From the IMG/VR virus record IMGVR_UViG_3300028653_000014, positions 1 through 64,000 of that record: a stretch of DNA of 64,000 nt; one strand, written 5' to 3'. Of this stretch, positions 52,212-60,056 are shown one piece after another. The notes beneath the pieces were generated by a model that saw only the letters and a program-made list of their open reading frames with translations, was not told the origin of the DNA and searched no databases. A program made the translations under genes and the position numbers. Position 1 is the first letter of the stretch. Every line of letters begins with the position of its first letter. The stretch comes from a virus.

Positions 52212-52495
52212 GACGCCTGCCCGATCTTGTACGCGGTCTCCCACCCGTTCCGGTCGCGGATGTTCATGATCGCGTGCTCTGCTTCGACGATCGCCTTGCA
52301 GGCAGCGTCGTAGAGCGGCCGGGGCATTCCGCCTCCGGTCATGCATCCGTGCTCGTCGCGCTCGACCGGGGTCTCGAACGGGATGCGAACCATCTCGCGC
52401 CGGAGCGCGACACGGACGGCAGTCAACTCGCGGATGTGGGCGTTCAACGCGTGATACTCGGCTGCTTCGATCATCTCTCCTACCTCCTCTTTCAT
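52208..52495 (-). CDS. Helical hypothetical protein, 95 residues
   Basis: ATG with an AGCG-type weak ribosome-binding site, first gene of the minus cluster. Helical and charged (EAAEYHALNAHIRELTAVRV; YDAACKAIVEAEHAIMNIRD). Starts 15 codons later than the longest frame because that extension overlaps the promoter-like boxes in the divergent spacer. Confidence 0.55.
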   Translation of the reverse strand: MKEEVGEMIEAAEYHALNAHIRELTAVRVALRREMVRIPFETPVERDEHGCMTGGGMPRPLYDAACKAIVEAEHAIMNIRDRNGWETAYKIGQAS

Positions 52496-52559
52496 GGAAC
52501 GCTGACGAGACTCAGTATAGCAGAATACCTCTAGGCGCAAGTCTCACCCTCCCCCGTTC

Positions 52560-52588
52560 TTGATAGCAGGCTACCCTTGTGGTAGGGT
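52560..52588 (+). promoter_or_regulatory. Predicted leaderless promoter of the plus-strand operon
   Basis: TTGATA (52560-52565), 17 bases, TAGGGT (52583-52588), then six bases to the GTG at 52595. A close sigma70-type match. The opposite strand of the same spacer has TAGCCT and TATACT boxes that could drive the minus cluster. Confidence 0.65.
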
Positions 52589-52594
52589 CGTCTC

Positions 52595-52873
52595 GTGCCG
52601 CTTAGCACCACAGGACTCATCGAGACGGTCGCCCGGTTCCGGGCTGACAAGCTCGCGCTCGTCGCGTTGATCGGGACAATGGGCGCCGAGACCGAGGCGG
52701 ACGCGCTCGCACGGCTGCGTGACGTCATCCGTGTCACGGCCGAGCAGATGGCGGCGATCAGGAAGATGCCGCGCCCGAAGCGGCAGGGATTCGATCTGTG
52801 GCATGACGTGCATGAACTCGCGACCGAGGTGGAGCCGTGGCTCGCCCAGCTTGTCGAAAGGACGGCGGCCTGA
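52595..52873 (+). CDS. Helical hypothetical protein, 92 residues
   Basis: First gene of the operon leading to the virion lysozyme, likely leaderless. Mostly helical with a basic stretch (LRDVIRVTAEQMAAIRKMPR). No domain recognised. Confidence 0.6.
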   Translation: MPLSTTGLIETVARFRADKLALVALIGTMGAETEADALARLRDVIRVTAEQMAAIRKMPRPKRQGFDLWHDVHELATEVEPWLAQLVERTAA

Positions 52874-53214
52874 TGCTCGCGTTCACGTTGTCGATGCCCG
52901 GCGTCGGGTCATGGGACGGCCGCTGGTCAGGAGCAGGGCGCCCGTATGTCATTGTGCGGCCCGTGCGTAGCAAGGCCGCCAAGGAGTTCGCCGAAGAGAT
53001 CCTGGACGGCTCCCCGTATCGCTATGACTTCGGTGACGGCTGGGCCGCATCCGTCTCAGTGCGAGAGGTAGACGGGGTTGAGGCGCGCAAGCTGCGCCGG
53101 GCCAGCGCCGGGTTCTGCGGCTACGGGTGGATGGTCGACGAGATCATGGAGCACGGCCGCATCCTGCGGCTCGACGAACGAGGCACGATCGACAGCCGGA
53201 AGGCCGAAGCGTGA
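52873..53214 (+). CDS. Hypothetical protein, 113 residues
   Basis: Begins at the ATG sharing one base with the previous TGA. Alpha/beta with LAFTLSMPGVGSWDGRWSGA at the start and an N-terminal strand pattern followed by FCGYGWMVDEIMEHGRILRL. Common in actinophage genomes as a conserved small protein; function unknown to me. Confidence 0.6.
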   Translation: MLAFTLSMPGVGSWDGRWSGAGRPYVIVRPVRSKAAKEFAEEILDGSPYRYDFGDGWAASVSVREVDGVEARKLRRASAGFCGYGWMVDEIMEHGRILRLDERGTIDSRKAEA

Positions 53215-53318
53215 CCAACACGATTTGCTACCCGCACATCACGAAGCCTGGCGTCCGCTACTGCGTGCGATGCGGCGCTTCGCTGCCGGTCTTTCGAGCG
53301 CCGGTAACGCCCGCGTGA
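53211..53318 (+). CDS. Tiny Cys-containing protein, 35 residues
   Basis: GTG start in a GTGA overlap. CYPHITKPGVRYCVRCGASL gives a Cys-His-Cys-Cys set able to hold one zinc. The stop TGA is the end of inverted repeat site 12. Confidence 0.5.
   Translation: MTNTICYPHITKPGVRYCVRCGASLPVFRAPVTPA
53305..53318. promoter_or_regulatory. Operator-like inverted repeat, site 12
   Basis: TAACGCCCGCGTGA. Its last four bases are the GTGA that ends one gene and starts the next. Confidence 0.65.
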
Positions 53319-53686
53319 TCCCTCGCGGCCACGTTCACCGGCTCGTCCCGATCTCCGTCTACGACCGGCCCGACCGGTCGACGGTCATCCAGTCCCGCTG
53401 CCAGGCCATCATGCCGTCCGGGGCCGCCCCCGACCTCGTTTGCTCACTGGAGGAGGAGCGGGTGTTCCACGGGCAGACACCGATCTCGATCCGGTTCAAG
53501 TTCGGCGGCATGTGGCTGAGCGCACTCGACCTGCTGCGACTGCTGCCCGTTGCCGTTCAGGAGTGCCCGAGTTGTCACGGAGAACCAACGCTGTTGCGCT
53601 GCACGATCTGCGCCGGTACGGGAGTTGTTGAACGGGAGGGCGACACCTTCGTGGCGTTGAAGCTCCCTGATCTGAAAGTGACATGA
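53315..53686 (+). CDS. DnaJ-type zinc-ribbon protein, 123 residues
   Basis: Starts at the GTG inside inverted repeat site 12. The second half holds CPSCHGEPTLLRCTICAGTG, a four-Cys ribbon; the first half is a beta-rich domain (HRLVPISVYDRPDRSTVIQS). Function unknown. Confidence 0.6.
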   Translation: MIPRGHVHRLVPISVYDRPDRSTVIQSRCQAIMPSGAAPDLVCSLEEERVFHGQTPISIRFKFGGMWLSALDLLRLLPVAVQECPSCHGEPTLLRCTICAGTGVVEREGDTFVALKLPDLKVT

Positions 53687-54258
53687 CCAGCCGAGTCCGG
53701 AATGTGCCGGAGGCGACGGCTGAGCATCTCGCGCTGGTCGAGCAGATGGCGACGAGGGCGATGACAGGCTGGTATCTCGGGTCGATGGAGACGCTGAAGG
53801 AGTTCGGCGCCACCGTCGACATACCTTCCCGGACCGACCCGGAGGAGGTGTGGGTTCGTCTGCTACTTACGCGCGACCGGATGCACCACTCAGTCGGCTG
53901 GTGGCGCAACGCCGAGTACGAATACTGCTGGCATCTGTCGATCAGCGCGCGGCCCGCCACCGAGGTACGGCTTGCCCGGATCGGCCTGCGCGAAGACGCA
54001 GGCTACGTCGATCTGACGAAGCGCGAAGAAACCTACTGGGGCCGACTGTTCTTCGCCGCTCACGCCGACAAGGTGTGGCACGAGCCGGGCGGCACCGACC
54101 CTCGCCTATCGCCGCAAGAGGCCCACCGCAACCGAGCGATCTCCCATCTCCGCCTGTTCCTCGACCCGGAGACATTCGAGCCGTTCATGCCGACCGGCGA
54201 GGTCTACGATCTGACACGGTGGATCGAAGGTCTAACCCCGGAAAAGGTCGACCGATGA
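53683..54258 (+). CDS. Hypothetical protein, 191 residues
   Basis: ATGA overlap at the start. The central part (MHHSVGWWRNAEYEYCWHLS, TYWGRLFFAAHADKVWHEPG) is rich in Trp, His and Tyr, suggesting a compact alpha/beta enzyme-like fold; no motif that I can name. Downstream ATGA coupling to a small protein. Confidence 0.55.
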   Translation: MTSRVRNVPEATAEHLALVEQMATRAMTGWYLGSMETLKEFGATVDIPSRTDPEEVWVRLLLTRDRMHHSVGWWRNAEYEYCWHLSISARPATEVRLARIGLREDAGYVDLTKREETYWGRLFFAAHADKVWHEPGGTDPRLSPQEAHRNRAISHLRLFLDPETFEPFMPTGEVYDLTRWIEGLTPEKVDR

Positions 54259-54443
54259 TCGGCGGCATGGTCGGGCGCACGTATCTGCTCCCCGACGGCC
54301 GTCTCGGCCGTGTCGTCGCGCGCTGGTCGGGGAAGGGATGCCCGCGGAACGTGCTCGTCGCGTTCGAGGACGGCAGCATGACGTGTCGGCCCTTCCGGGG
54401 CCTTCGTCGCCTCCCTGCGCCGTATACTCCGCCCCGTGATTGA
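54255..54443 (+). CDS. Small basic beta protein, 62 residues
   Basis: GRTYLLPDGRLGRVVARWSG and RNVLVAFEDGSMTCRPF form a KOW/SH3-like barrel pattern with a Pro/Arg tail. Coupled by ATGA to the gene before and overlapping the lysozyme gene by 8 bases. Confidence 0.55.
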   Translation: MIGGMVGRTYLLPDGRLGRVVARWSGKGCPRNVLVAFEDGSMTCRPFRGLRRLPAPYTPPRD

Positions 54444-55939
54444 CCAGACGCAGCCGGGCGCCACGTGGGGGCTTGGCGATGTGTTTCTGCAGCCGCGGCA
54501 GGTGGCCGATCTCGCGTATCGACACGGTGTCACGAACGCCGCCGACTTGGCGGTCATCATCGCGATCTGTTACGCCGAGTCTCAGGCAGGGGTGAACGCG
54601 TGGCACGACAACCTAGCGGCGGACGGCGTGACGGTTCTGAGCCGCGACGTCGGTCTTTTCCAGATCAACATCCCGGCCAGTGCGATCGGCGGACCTCAGG
54701 AGGAGGCTCTGTACGACCCGGAGAAGAACGCGGCAGCGATGTTCGCGCTCTACAGCCACCGCCGCTTCGAGCCGTGGGCGTCGTTCAACTGCGTCCCGCT
54801 TGATGCCCAGATTTTGACAAGGCGCGGCTGGCTTGACTCCACCGACGTACGCGCTGGGTTCGATCAGACACTGGGCTATGACACGGCGCTCGAACAGCTT
54901 AGATGGACGTCGATCCTTCACGTCGGACAGCTAGAAAAGCAGGTCACGATTGAGATAGATGGCCGTCAGTGGAAGGCGCGAGTAACGCCGGGGCATCGCT
55001 GGTCCCTAGTCCGCAACTGGTATACGCGACGGACGAGGACACCGCGAGAGGAACTTGCCCCAACGAATGAGATTCGTCCACATGATCGTATTCGGCTAGC
55101 GGCAGTCGCTGTCGGAGGCGATCTCCCCATCTCCCCGCAAGAAGCAGCGGTGATTGCGTGGCTGCTTGGAGACGGGAGTATGCGCACACGTCAGAGCGAC
55201 GGAAGACGCCGGGCGTTTATGGTCGAGAGCGACGAGGCAGACCTCGTTGGCAAGGCGTGCATCTTGCAGTCGAAGCCCTCAGGGGTCGCCGCATTACAAG
55301 CACTCCTAGAACCCGTCCCTCACCGCGCCACACAAACTGCGCACATCGCCGAGGGGCAAAACTATCGGCGCTCGCGATTCACGCTTGCCCCAGACTATGT
55401 ACGGGACGTCCTTGCTCGTGCCGAGATCGACCAGCGTGGCCTGATGGGATTCGTGTTCGGACTAAGCATGGAGGCGAGACAGGCGTTTGTTGAGGCATTC
55501 GTGATGGCCGAGGGTGGTCATGAACCCACAGGGTCGTATTTCACCCAGAACGAGGGGGCCACTACTTGATGCTGCGATTGTCGCGACGTACATGAACGGC
55601 AAGCGACCGAGTGTCCACGTCAACGCGCCACATCGGTCAGACATATCGCGCAGCGTCCACCTCTGCGAACCGTATGCAGCCGGTTCGCGCCTCCAGTTCG
55701 GAGTCGAGCAAGTCGAAGATGTCTGGTGTCCTACGACTGAACTTGGCACGTGGACGATGCGCCAGAACGGACGCGTAATGCTGACGGGGAACTCCGCCGT
55801 GTATCTGAACGACGGCTACACGGGGAAGGCCGCGCTCGGGATGTGCAACTTCGCGGTCGAACGGTTCAACACGGCCGGGGCCAAGCTGCCGTTGCCGCTG
55901 TTCACGCTGCCCGATCTGCGCAAGAAGCTCCCGCACTAA
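54436..55939 (+). pseudogene. Virion lysozyme/transglycosylase interrupted by an intein that carries a frameshift
   Basis: The outer parts (118 plus 48 residues) form a lysozyme-fold protein: VIIAICYAESQAGVNAWHDN with the catalytic Glu, SRDVGLFQINIPASAIGG, then AAAMFALYSHRRFEPWASFN and, after the intein, SAVYLNDGYTGKAALGMCNF. This is a soluble lytic transglycosylase type, which cuts wall glycan during entry or lysis. As sequenced, the first frame stops at 55569 inside the intein; the splicing end and C-terminal extein lie one frame over. Removing one G from the five at 55554-55558 restores a single protein. Unless corrected, no mature lysozyme is made. Confidence 0.75.
54790..55792 (+). mobile_element. 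Intein with LAGLIDADG endonuclease in the lysozyme gene, frameshifted
   Basis: Block A begins at Cys1: CVPLDAQILTRRGWLDSTDV; block B has the histidine in KARVTPGHRWSLVRNWY; two LAGLIDADG-like motifs follow (AAVIAWLLGDGSM and QAFVEAFVMAEGG); the end is TWTMRQNGRVMLTGN before Ser+1. About 334 residues after correction. The penultimate residue is Gly, not His, as in the other intein of this window where it is Ser. The frameshift lies just after the second endonuclease motif and before the C-terminal splicing block. Confidence 0.8.
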
Positions 55940-55950
55940 CGCGTGCGTTA
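55937..55950. promoter_or_regulatory. Operator-like inverted repeat, site 13, shared by two convergent stop codons
   Basis: TAACGCGTGCGTTA. Read on either strand it begins with TAA: the stop of the lysozyme gene on the plus strand and of the glycosyltransferase-like gene on the minus strand. Confidence 0.7.
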
Positions 55951-56613
55951 CCGGGTCCAGTCGATGGCCGCGACGTCACACTCATCGCAGTCGCCGACGT
56001 AGCAGCACGAAGTTCTTCCCTCGTCGAGGCCGTTCATCGTGCGGCGGCCGATCAGGCTGATCGATCGATCCTCGTGCTGGACGAGGTTCGGGACGGTCGA
56101 GATCGGCTCGACGCCGACGTGTCTGGCCCAACGGTTCACGATCTCGTCGTCGGCGGTGAAGTCGGGCCGCCATCCTTGCACGTCGACGAACTCCAGCAGA
56201 CTCGGGATCATCACCGTCGGCCATGCCACCGCGACCTGCGCCAAGAAGTGCGCCGCGGGTAGCTCGGCCCACGGTTCGTCCCGTTCGCAGGCGGCCCACA
56301 CGGCACGTGCGTGAGTCTCCGGGCGCCCTGCGACGAAGAACAGGATCAGACGGTCGCTGCGGGCCTCTACGGCCGCGTGTGCCGCGTCGCGGAACCCTGG
56401 GCAGACGGTTGTGTCGTCTTGAAGACTCACGACGTGCGTGGCTTCCTGCGGTCTCGTCTCCAGCAGATGCCGCAGGGTCCTCCAGGGTGACTTGATCGGG
56501 GCGTCCGGCTCCGGGTCGTAACACACCTGGCCGCCGACCTCCTGCGCGAGCGTCTCGGCCATCAGCGTCCGGGTCGGGTGCGCCTGCACCCTGAATGCGA
56601 TGTCGACGGTCAC
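55948..56613 (-). CDS. Glycosyltransferase-like (GT-A fold) protein, 221 residues
   Basis: The start, VDIAFRVQAHPTRTLMAETL, and THVVSLQDDTTVCPGFRDAA with the QDD pair resemble small actinophage glycosyltransferases; a conserved ALPSLLEF-like WPTVMIPSLLEFVDVQGWRP segment and a FTADDEIVNRWARHVG segment follow. These may modify phage tail or capsid proteins. It heads, at its 5' side, the tail fibre genes, which fits modification of fibres. GTG start. Confidence 0.6.
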   Translation of the reverse strand: MTVDIAFRVQAHPTRTLMAETLAQEVGGQVCYDPEPDAPIKSPWRTLRHLLETRPQEATHVVSLQDDTTVCPGFRDAAHAAVEARSDRLILFFVAGRPETHARAVWAACERDEPWAELPAAHFLAQVAVAWPTVMIPSLLEFVDVQGWRPDFTADDEIVNRWARHVGVEPISTVPNLVQHEDRSISLIGRRTMNGLDEGRTSCCYVGDCDECDVAAIDWTR

Positions 56614-56625
56614 GCGGCCGTGACT

Positions 56626-58185
56626 TTACAGCAGGCCGAGCGCGAGCATCTCTTCCAACTCCGCCTGCTCCCGCTCCGCACGCGCGTCGACGGTCGGCAG
56701 GTGTTTGTCGAGCCAGTCGGCGGGGAACCCGGAGCCGCCGCCGAGCGCGACCGTGACGGGCGGTGGCGGAACGTGGCCGCCGGACACGGTGACGGCCAGG
56801 GTCGATGTGCCCGCCAGGACGGGGGTGAGGTACTGGAACCGTGTGAGGGTCGCGGCGAGCGTGCTGGTGCCCGTCAGGGTCGGCCGGATGTAGACGACGC
56901 CCAGCAGCGACGCGGTCAGACTCGATGTGCCGACGAACGTCGGGGTCAGCAGCTTGTACTCGGCCAGTCCGGCGTCCAGTGTCGAGGTGCCGCTGAGCGC
57001 GACGGTGATCTGCTGGAACTCGGTCAGCGCGGCACTCAGCGCGGACGTGCCTGCCAGATCGACGGTGACGTACCGGAACTCCGTGACGGCGGCGGCGAGA
57101 CTCGATGTACCGGCCAGCGTGACCGTGATGCGCTTCTGCTCCGCAACACTCACGCTCAGAGACGAACTGCCCGCGAGGGTCGGGGTCAGATAGACGAGTT
57201 CCCCCAGGGTCGCCGTGAGGGTGCTGGCCCCGGCCAGGGCAACGGTGATGTGCTTGTACTCCGTGACGGCTGCCGACAACGACGAGGTGCCTGTCAGCGA
57301 CACCGTGATCTGCTTGAACGAAGTCAGGGTTGCGGTCAGCGACGATGTGCCCGCGAGAGCCGGGGTGATGTGCTTGAACTCCATCAGGGACGCGGCGAGC
57401 GTGCTCGTGCCTGCGAGTGCAACGGTGATCTGCTTGTCCGCCGTCAGGGCCGCCGTCAGCGACGAGGTTCCAGCCAGGGTGACGGTGATGGCTTTGAACT
57501 CGGTGACGGTCGCGGTCAGCGAACTTGTCCCGGCCAGCGTGACCGTCAGGTTCTTATCCGACGTCAGGGAGGCGCTGAGAGACGACGTACCGGTCAACGA
57601 GACCGTCAGACGCTTCTGCTCCGTCAGGGTCGCCGTGAGGCTGCTGGTGCCCGCGAGGGACACCGTGAGATTCTTGTCCTCGACTAGCGAAGCGCTGAGG
57701 GCCGATGTTCCCGCGAGGGCGACCGTGATCTGTTTGAACTCCGTGAGGCTTGCCGCAAGGCTGCTCGTTCCTGCCAGTGTCACCGTGAGGTTCTTGTCCT
57801 CGACTAGAGACGCCGACAGACTCGACGTGCCCGCCAGAGCAACCGTGATTCGTTTCTGCTGCGTCAGCGAGGCCGTCAACGCCGACGTCCCGGCCAGCGT
57901 GACCGTCAGGTCGTCGTCCTCTACGAGCGCCGCCGTCAGTGACGAGGTGCCCGCCAACGCGACGGTGATCTGCTTGTATTCCGTCAGCGTCGTGCTGAGA
58001 CTTGAGGTACCGGCCAGGGCAACGACGAGGGAGTCGATGGCTGTTTCAGCCGGAACCTGCTGGCGCATCGGCTCACCAGCGCGGAAGTAGTCGAACTCGA
58101 ACTCGCTGCTCTTACCCGCGAAGGCGCCGAACGGCTCCCCCGCGCGGAAGTAGTCGAGTTCGTTTGGGTTAGCCGCCGAGGCCAT
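56626..58185 (-). CDS. Fibre-like repeat protein, 21 tandem units of 20 residues
   Basis: 519 residues. The N-terminus has two copies of YFRAGEP. From about residue 55 to 475 there are 21 units of the form TVALAGTSSLTASLTEFKQI, each 60 bp at DNA level but varied enough to show old divergence or selection against identical repeats. The C-terminus (WLDKHLPTVDARAEREQAEL) is helical. The repeats, with Gly-Thr-Ser turns every 20 residues, fit a beta-solenoid or a fibrous stack. Located among tail genes, so likely a surface fibre or decoration. ATG overlaps the upstream TGA. Confidence 0.75.
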   Translation of the reverse strand: MASAANPNELDYFRAGEPFGAFAGKSSEFEFDYFRAGEPMRQQVPAETAIDSLVVALAGTSSLSTTLTEYKQITVALAGTSSLTAALVEDDDLTVTLAGTSALTASLTQQKRITVALAGTSSLSASLVEDKNLTVTLAGTSSLAASLTEFKQITVALAGTSALSASLVEDKNLTVSLAGTSSLTATLTEQKRLTVSLTGTSSLSASLTSDKNLTVTLAGTSSLTATVTEFKAITVTLAGTSSLTAALTADKQITVALAGTSTLAASLMEFKHITPALAGTSSLTATLTSFKQITVSLTGTSSLSAAVTEYKHITVALAGASTLTATLGELVYLTPTLAGSSSLSVSVAEQKRITVTLAGTSSLAAAVTEFRYVTVDLAGTSALSAALTEFQQITVALSGTSTLDAGLAEYKLLTPTFVGTSSLTASLLGVVYIRPTLTGTSTLAATLTRFQYLTPVLAGTSTLAVTVSGGHVPPPPVTVALGGGSGFPADWLDKHLPTVDARAEREQAELEEMLALGLL

Positions 58186-60047
58186 CAGGCCACCGAGAAC
58201 GTGTCGAAGATCGTCTTGCCGATCCCCGAGGTGTCACCGGCAATCAGGCGTACCGTCACGATCCCAGCCTGGGTCGGGTCAATCGTGATCGACTGCTGCT
58301 CCCAGGCGTTACGGGCCAACGAGTCGAAACTGACCTGGACGTCTCCGACACCGACCTGGCCGCCCTTCACAATCTGAAGTTGCGGCAACGGGCCTGCATA
58401 GTTCGAGTCGAACTGGCAGTAGACACTGATCGTGAGAACGCCCGCGTCTACAGCAAGATCGAAATCCTGGAATCCGTCGCCGACCACGGAGATGGCGTTC
58501 GCGCCAGTGTGAACTGTCCCGGTTTCCTTGCCGAAGTTGTTGCCCGCCTGGAACGCGCCCGAGTCGATCCGGGTCGAGAGGGACGGGCGCGGCCCGGCTC
58601 GGCCGTCGAGCGGGGTCTGCGAGCCGTCCGCACCGAACACATAGGGAGCCAGTGGACCGCCCGCGATCGGCTCGCCGAACACCCGAGACTCCGCGCCCCA
58701 AACCCGCTCCTGCCCGAAGTAGAACAGGGGCGCCCATGACGCGTCCGCGAGGTTCTGAGAGTGAGGCCCGGCCGTCACGAGCGTGTTCGCTACCCGGTTC
58801 GTGTTCATGTTGTAGTCCTCAAGGATCTGCCCGGCAACGGCCGCCGTCAGGAAAGCCTGATTGCCGCCGTACGAGAAACAGTTCTTGACGAGACACGGGA
58901 CCGTCGTCGACGAGCCGGTGACGTTCAGGAGCGCCGGGCCGAGCACGGAGGCGTTGTAGATCCGGAGGCCGCCGCCCTTACCGGTGCCGGAGCCGCCCGA
59001 GATGACGGAGATGGCGACGGTGGGGCCGAGGAGGTGCGAGCAGTTCGTCATGGTGATGTTGAAGTCGTAGTCGGGACCGGCGCCGAGCGTCGCGGTGATC
59101 TGGATGTGCCCGCCAGCGGTCGCGGAGATGACGTCGACGCCGCCGCCGATGAAGAGGCACCGGTCGAAAAGCCAGTTCATGTTCGAGCCGTATGCGGCAC
59201 CGATAGAGAAGAACCGGCGGCCCGCCGACGACCCTTGCTGGAACGCGCAGTCGCGCCACGTCACGTTGACGCTACCGGCGGTGTTCGCGAGGATGTTGAC
59301 GTTCGACGAAGCCTCACCGCCGACGCAGTACAGGTTCGCGAACGAAAGGTTCGGTTTGCCGTTCAGGTCGATCAACTGGTTCAGAGACGGAGCGGTACGA
59401 TCACCGGCCGTGTAGGCAGTCCACTGCACCATCCCGACGTCGCCGGTCATGGCCCCCGTCACGTCGCCGAATATCTGCACCAGGCCGCCGACGGGCCGCC
59501 AGTTTGCCCCCATCGTCGACGAGAACCGGTACACCCCGGCGCCGACCCAGACGGTGTCCCCGGCCCCTACCGGGCTGTTGGTGTCGCCCGTGATCGCGCT
59601 GTCGGCCCATGCCGCCCGAGGGTCAGCCCAGGCGCCGCCGATAGCCCACGTCTGCCCGGACGCGGACAGAGTGCAGGCACGGTCGAGGATCACCGTCGTT
59701 CCGTTCGTGACGGACACGATCTGGTGGCGGCGAGCGGTGGCGCCTGTCGAGATGCAGATGCCGCGACCGACGTCGGCGGAGGTGAATGCGGCAGTCGCCG
59801 ACGTGAACGTCGTGGTGTTGTTCGCTACGCCGTCCGTGCCTGACCGCAACGCCGTCAGCGACTTGTCCGACCCGCCGTTGTTGTTCGATCCTCCCGCCCG
59901 GACGAACCAGTTGTCCCCGAGCGGCGTCGCGGCGCTGGTCTGCTGCGCCCGCGCCCCGGCCGCCGCACCGAGAACGTCGGTGGGGCGGAACGGGGTAGGC
60001 GGAAGGATGAACCCCGGTGCGAGCGCGGGCTGGTTCGGCCCCGGCAC
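58185..60047 (-). CDS. Parallel beta-helix tail spike-like protein, 620 residues
   Basis: A polar, Gly/Asn/Thr-rich protein with repeated short strands. The opening DNWFVRAGGSNNNGGSDKSL is the usual entry of beta-helix proteins (a 'DxxVxxGGxDxNxG' lead-in), and SFANLYCVGGEASSNVNILA, SVNVTWRDCAFQQGSSAGRR and FNITMTNCSHLLGPTVAISV show the stacked coils. The end has a jelly-roll-like carbohydrate module (QLQIVKGGQVGVGDVQVSFD). It could bind or degrade host surface glycans; no clear catalytic triad seen. GTG start. Confidence 0.7.
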   Translation of the reverse strand: MPGPNQPALAPGFILPPTPFRPTDVLGAAAGARAQQTSAATPLGDNWFVRAGGSNNNGGSDKSLTALRSGTDGVANNTTTFTSATAAFTSADVGRGICISTGATARRHQIVSVTNGTTVILDRACTLSASGQTWAIGGAWADPRAAWADSAITGDTNSPVGAGDTVWVGAGVYRFSSTMGANWRPVGGLVQIFGDVTGAMTGDVGMVQWTAYTAGDRTAPSLNQLIDLNGKPNLSFANLYCVGGEASSNVNILANTAGSVNVTWRDCAFQQGSSAGRRFFSIGAAYGSNMNWLFDRCLFIGGGVDVISATAGGHIQITATLGAGPDYDFNITMTNCSHLLGPTVAISVISGGSGTGKGGGLRIYNASVLGPALLNVTGSSTTVPCLVKNCFSYGGNQAFLTAAVAGQILEDYNMNTNRVANTLVTAGPHSQNLADASWAPLFYFGQERVWGAESRVFGEPIAGGPLAPYVFGADGSQTPLDGRAGPRPSLSTRIDSGAFQAGNNFGKETGTVHTGANAISVVGDGFQDFDLAVDAGVLTISVYCQFDSNYAGPLPQLQIVKGGQVGVGDVQVSFDSLARNAWEQQSITIDPTQAGIVTVRLIAGDTSGIGKTIFDTFSVA

Positions 60048-60056
60048 AGGGTCTCC

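Noticed and set aside
57215-58090. Repetitive plus-strand open frame
   Set aside because: Its repeats only mirror the 60-bp units of the fibre gene on the minus strand.
58761-59843. A 360-codon plus-strand frame opposite the beta-helix gene
   Set aside because: Arg/His/Val-rich composition without motifs; the minus strand frame has clear beta-helix features.
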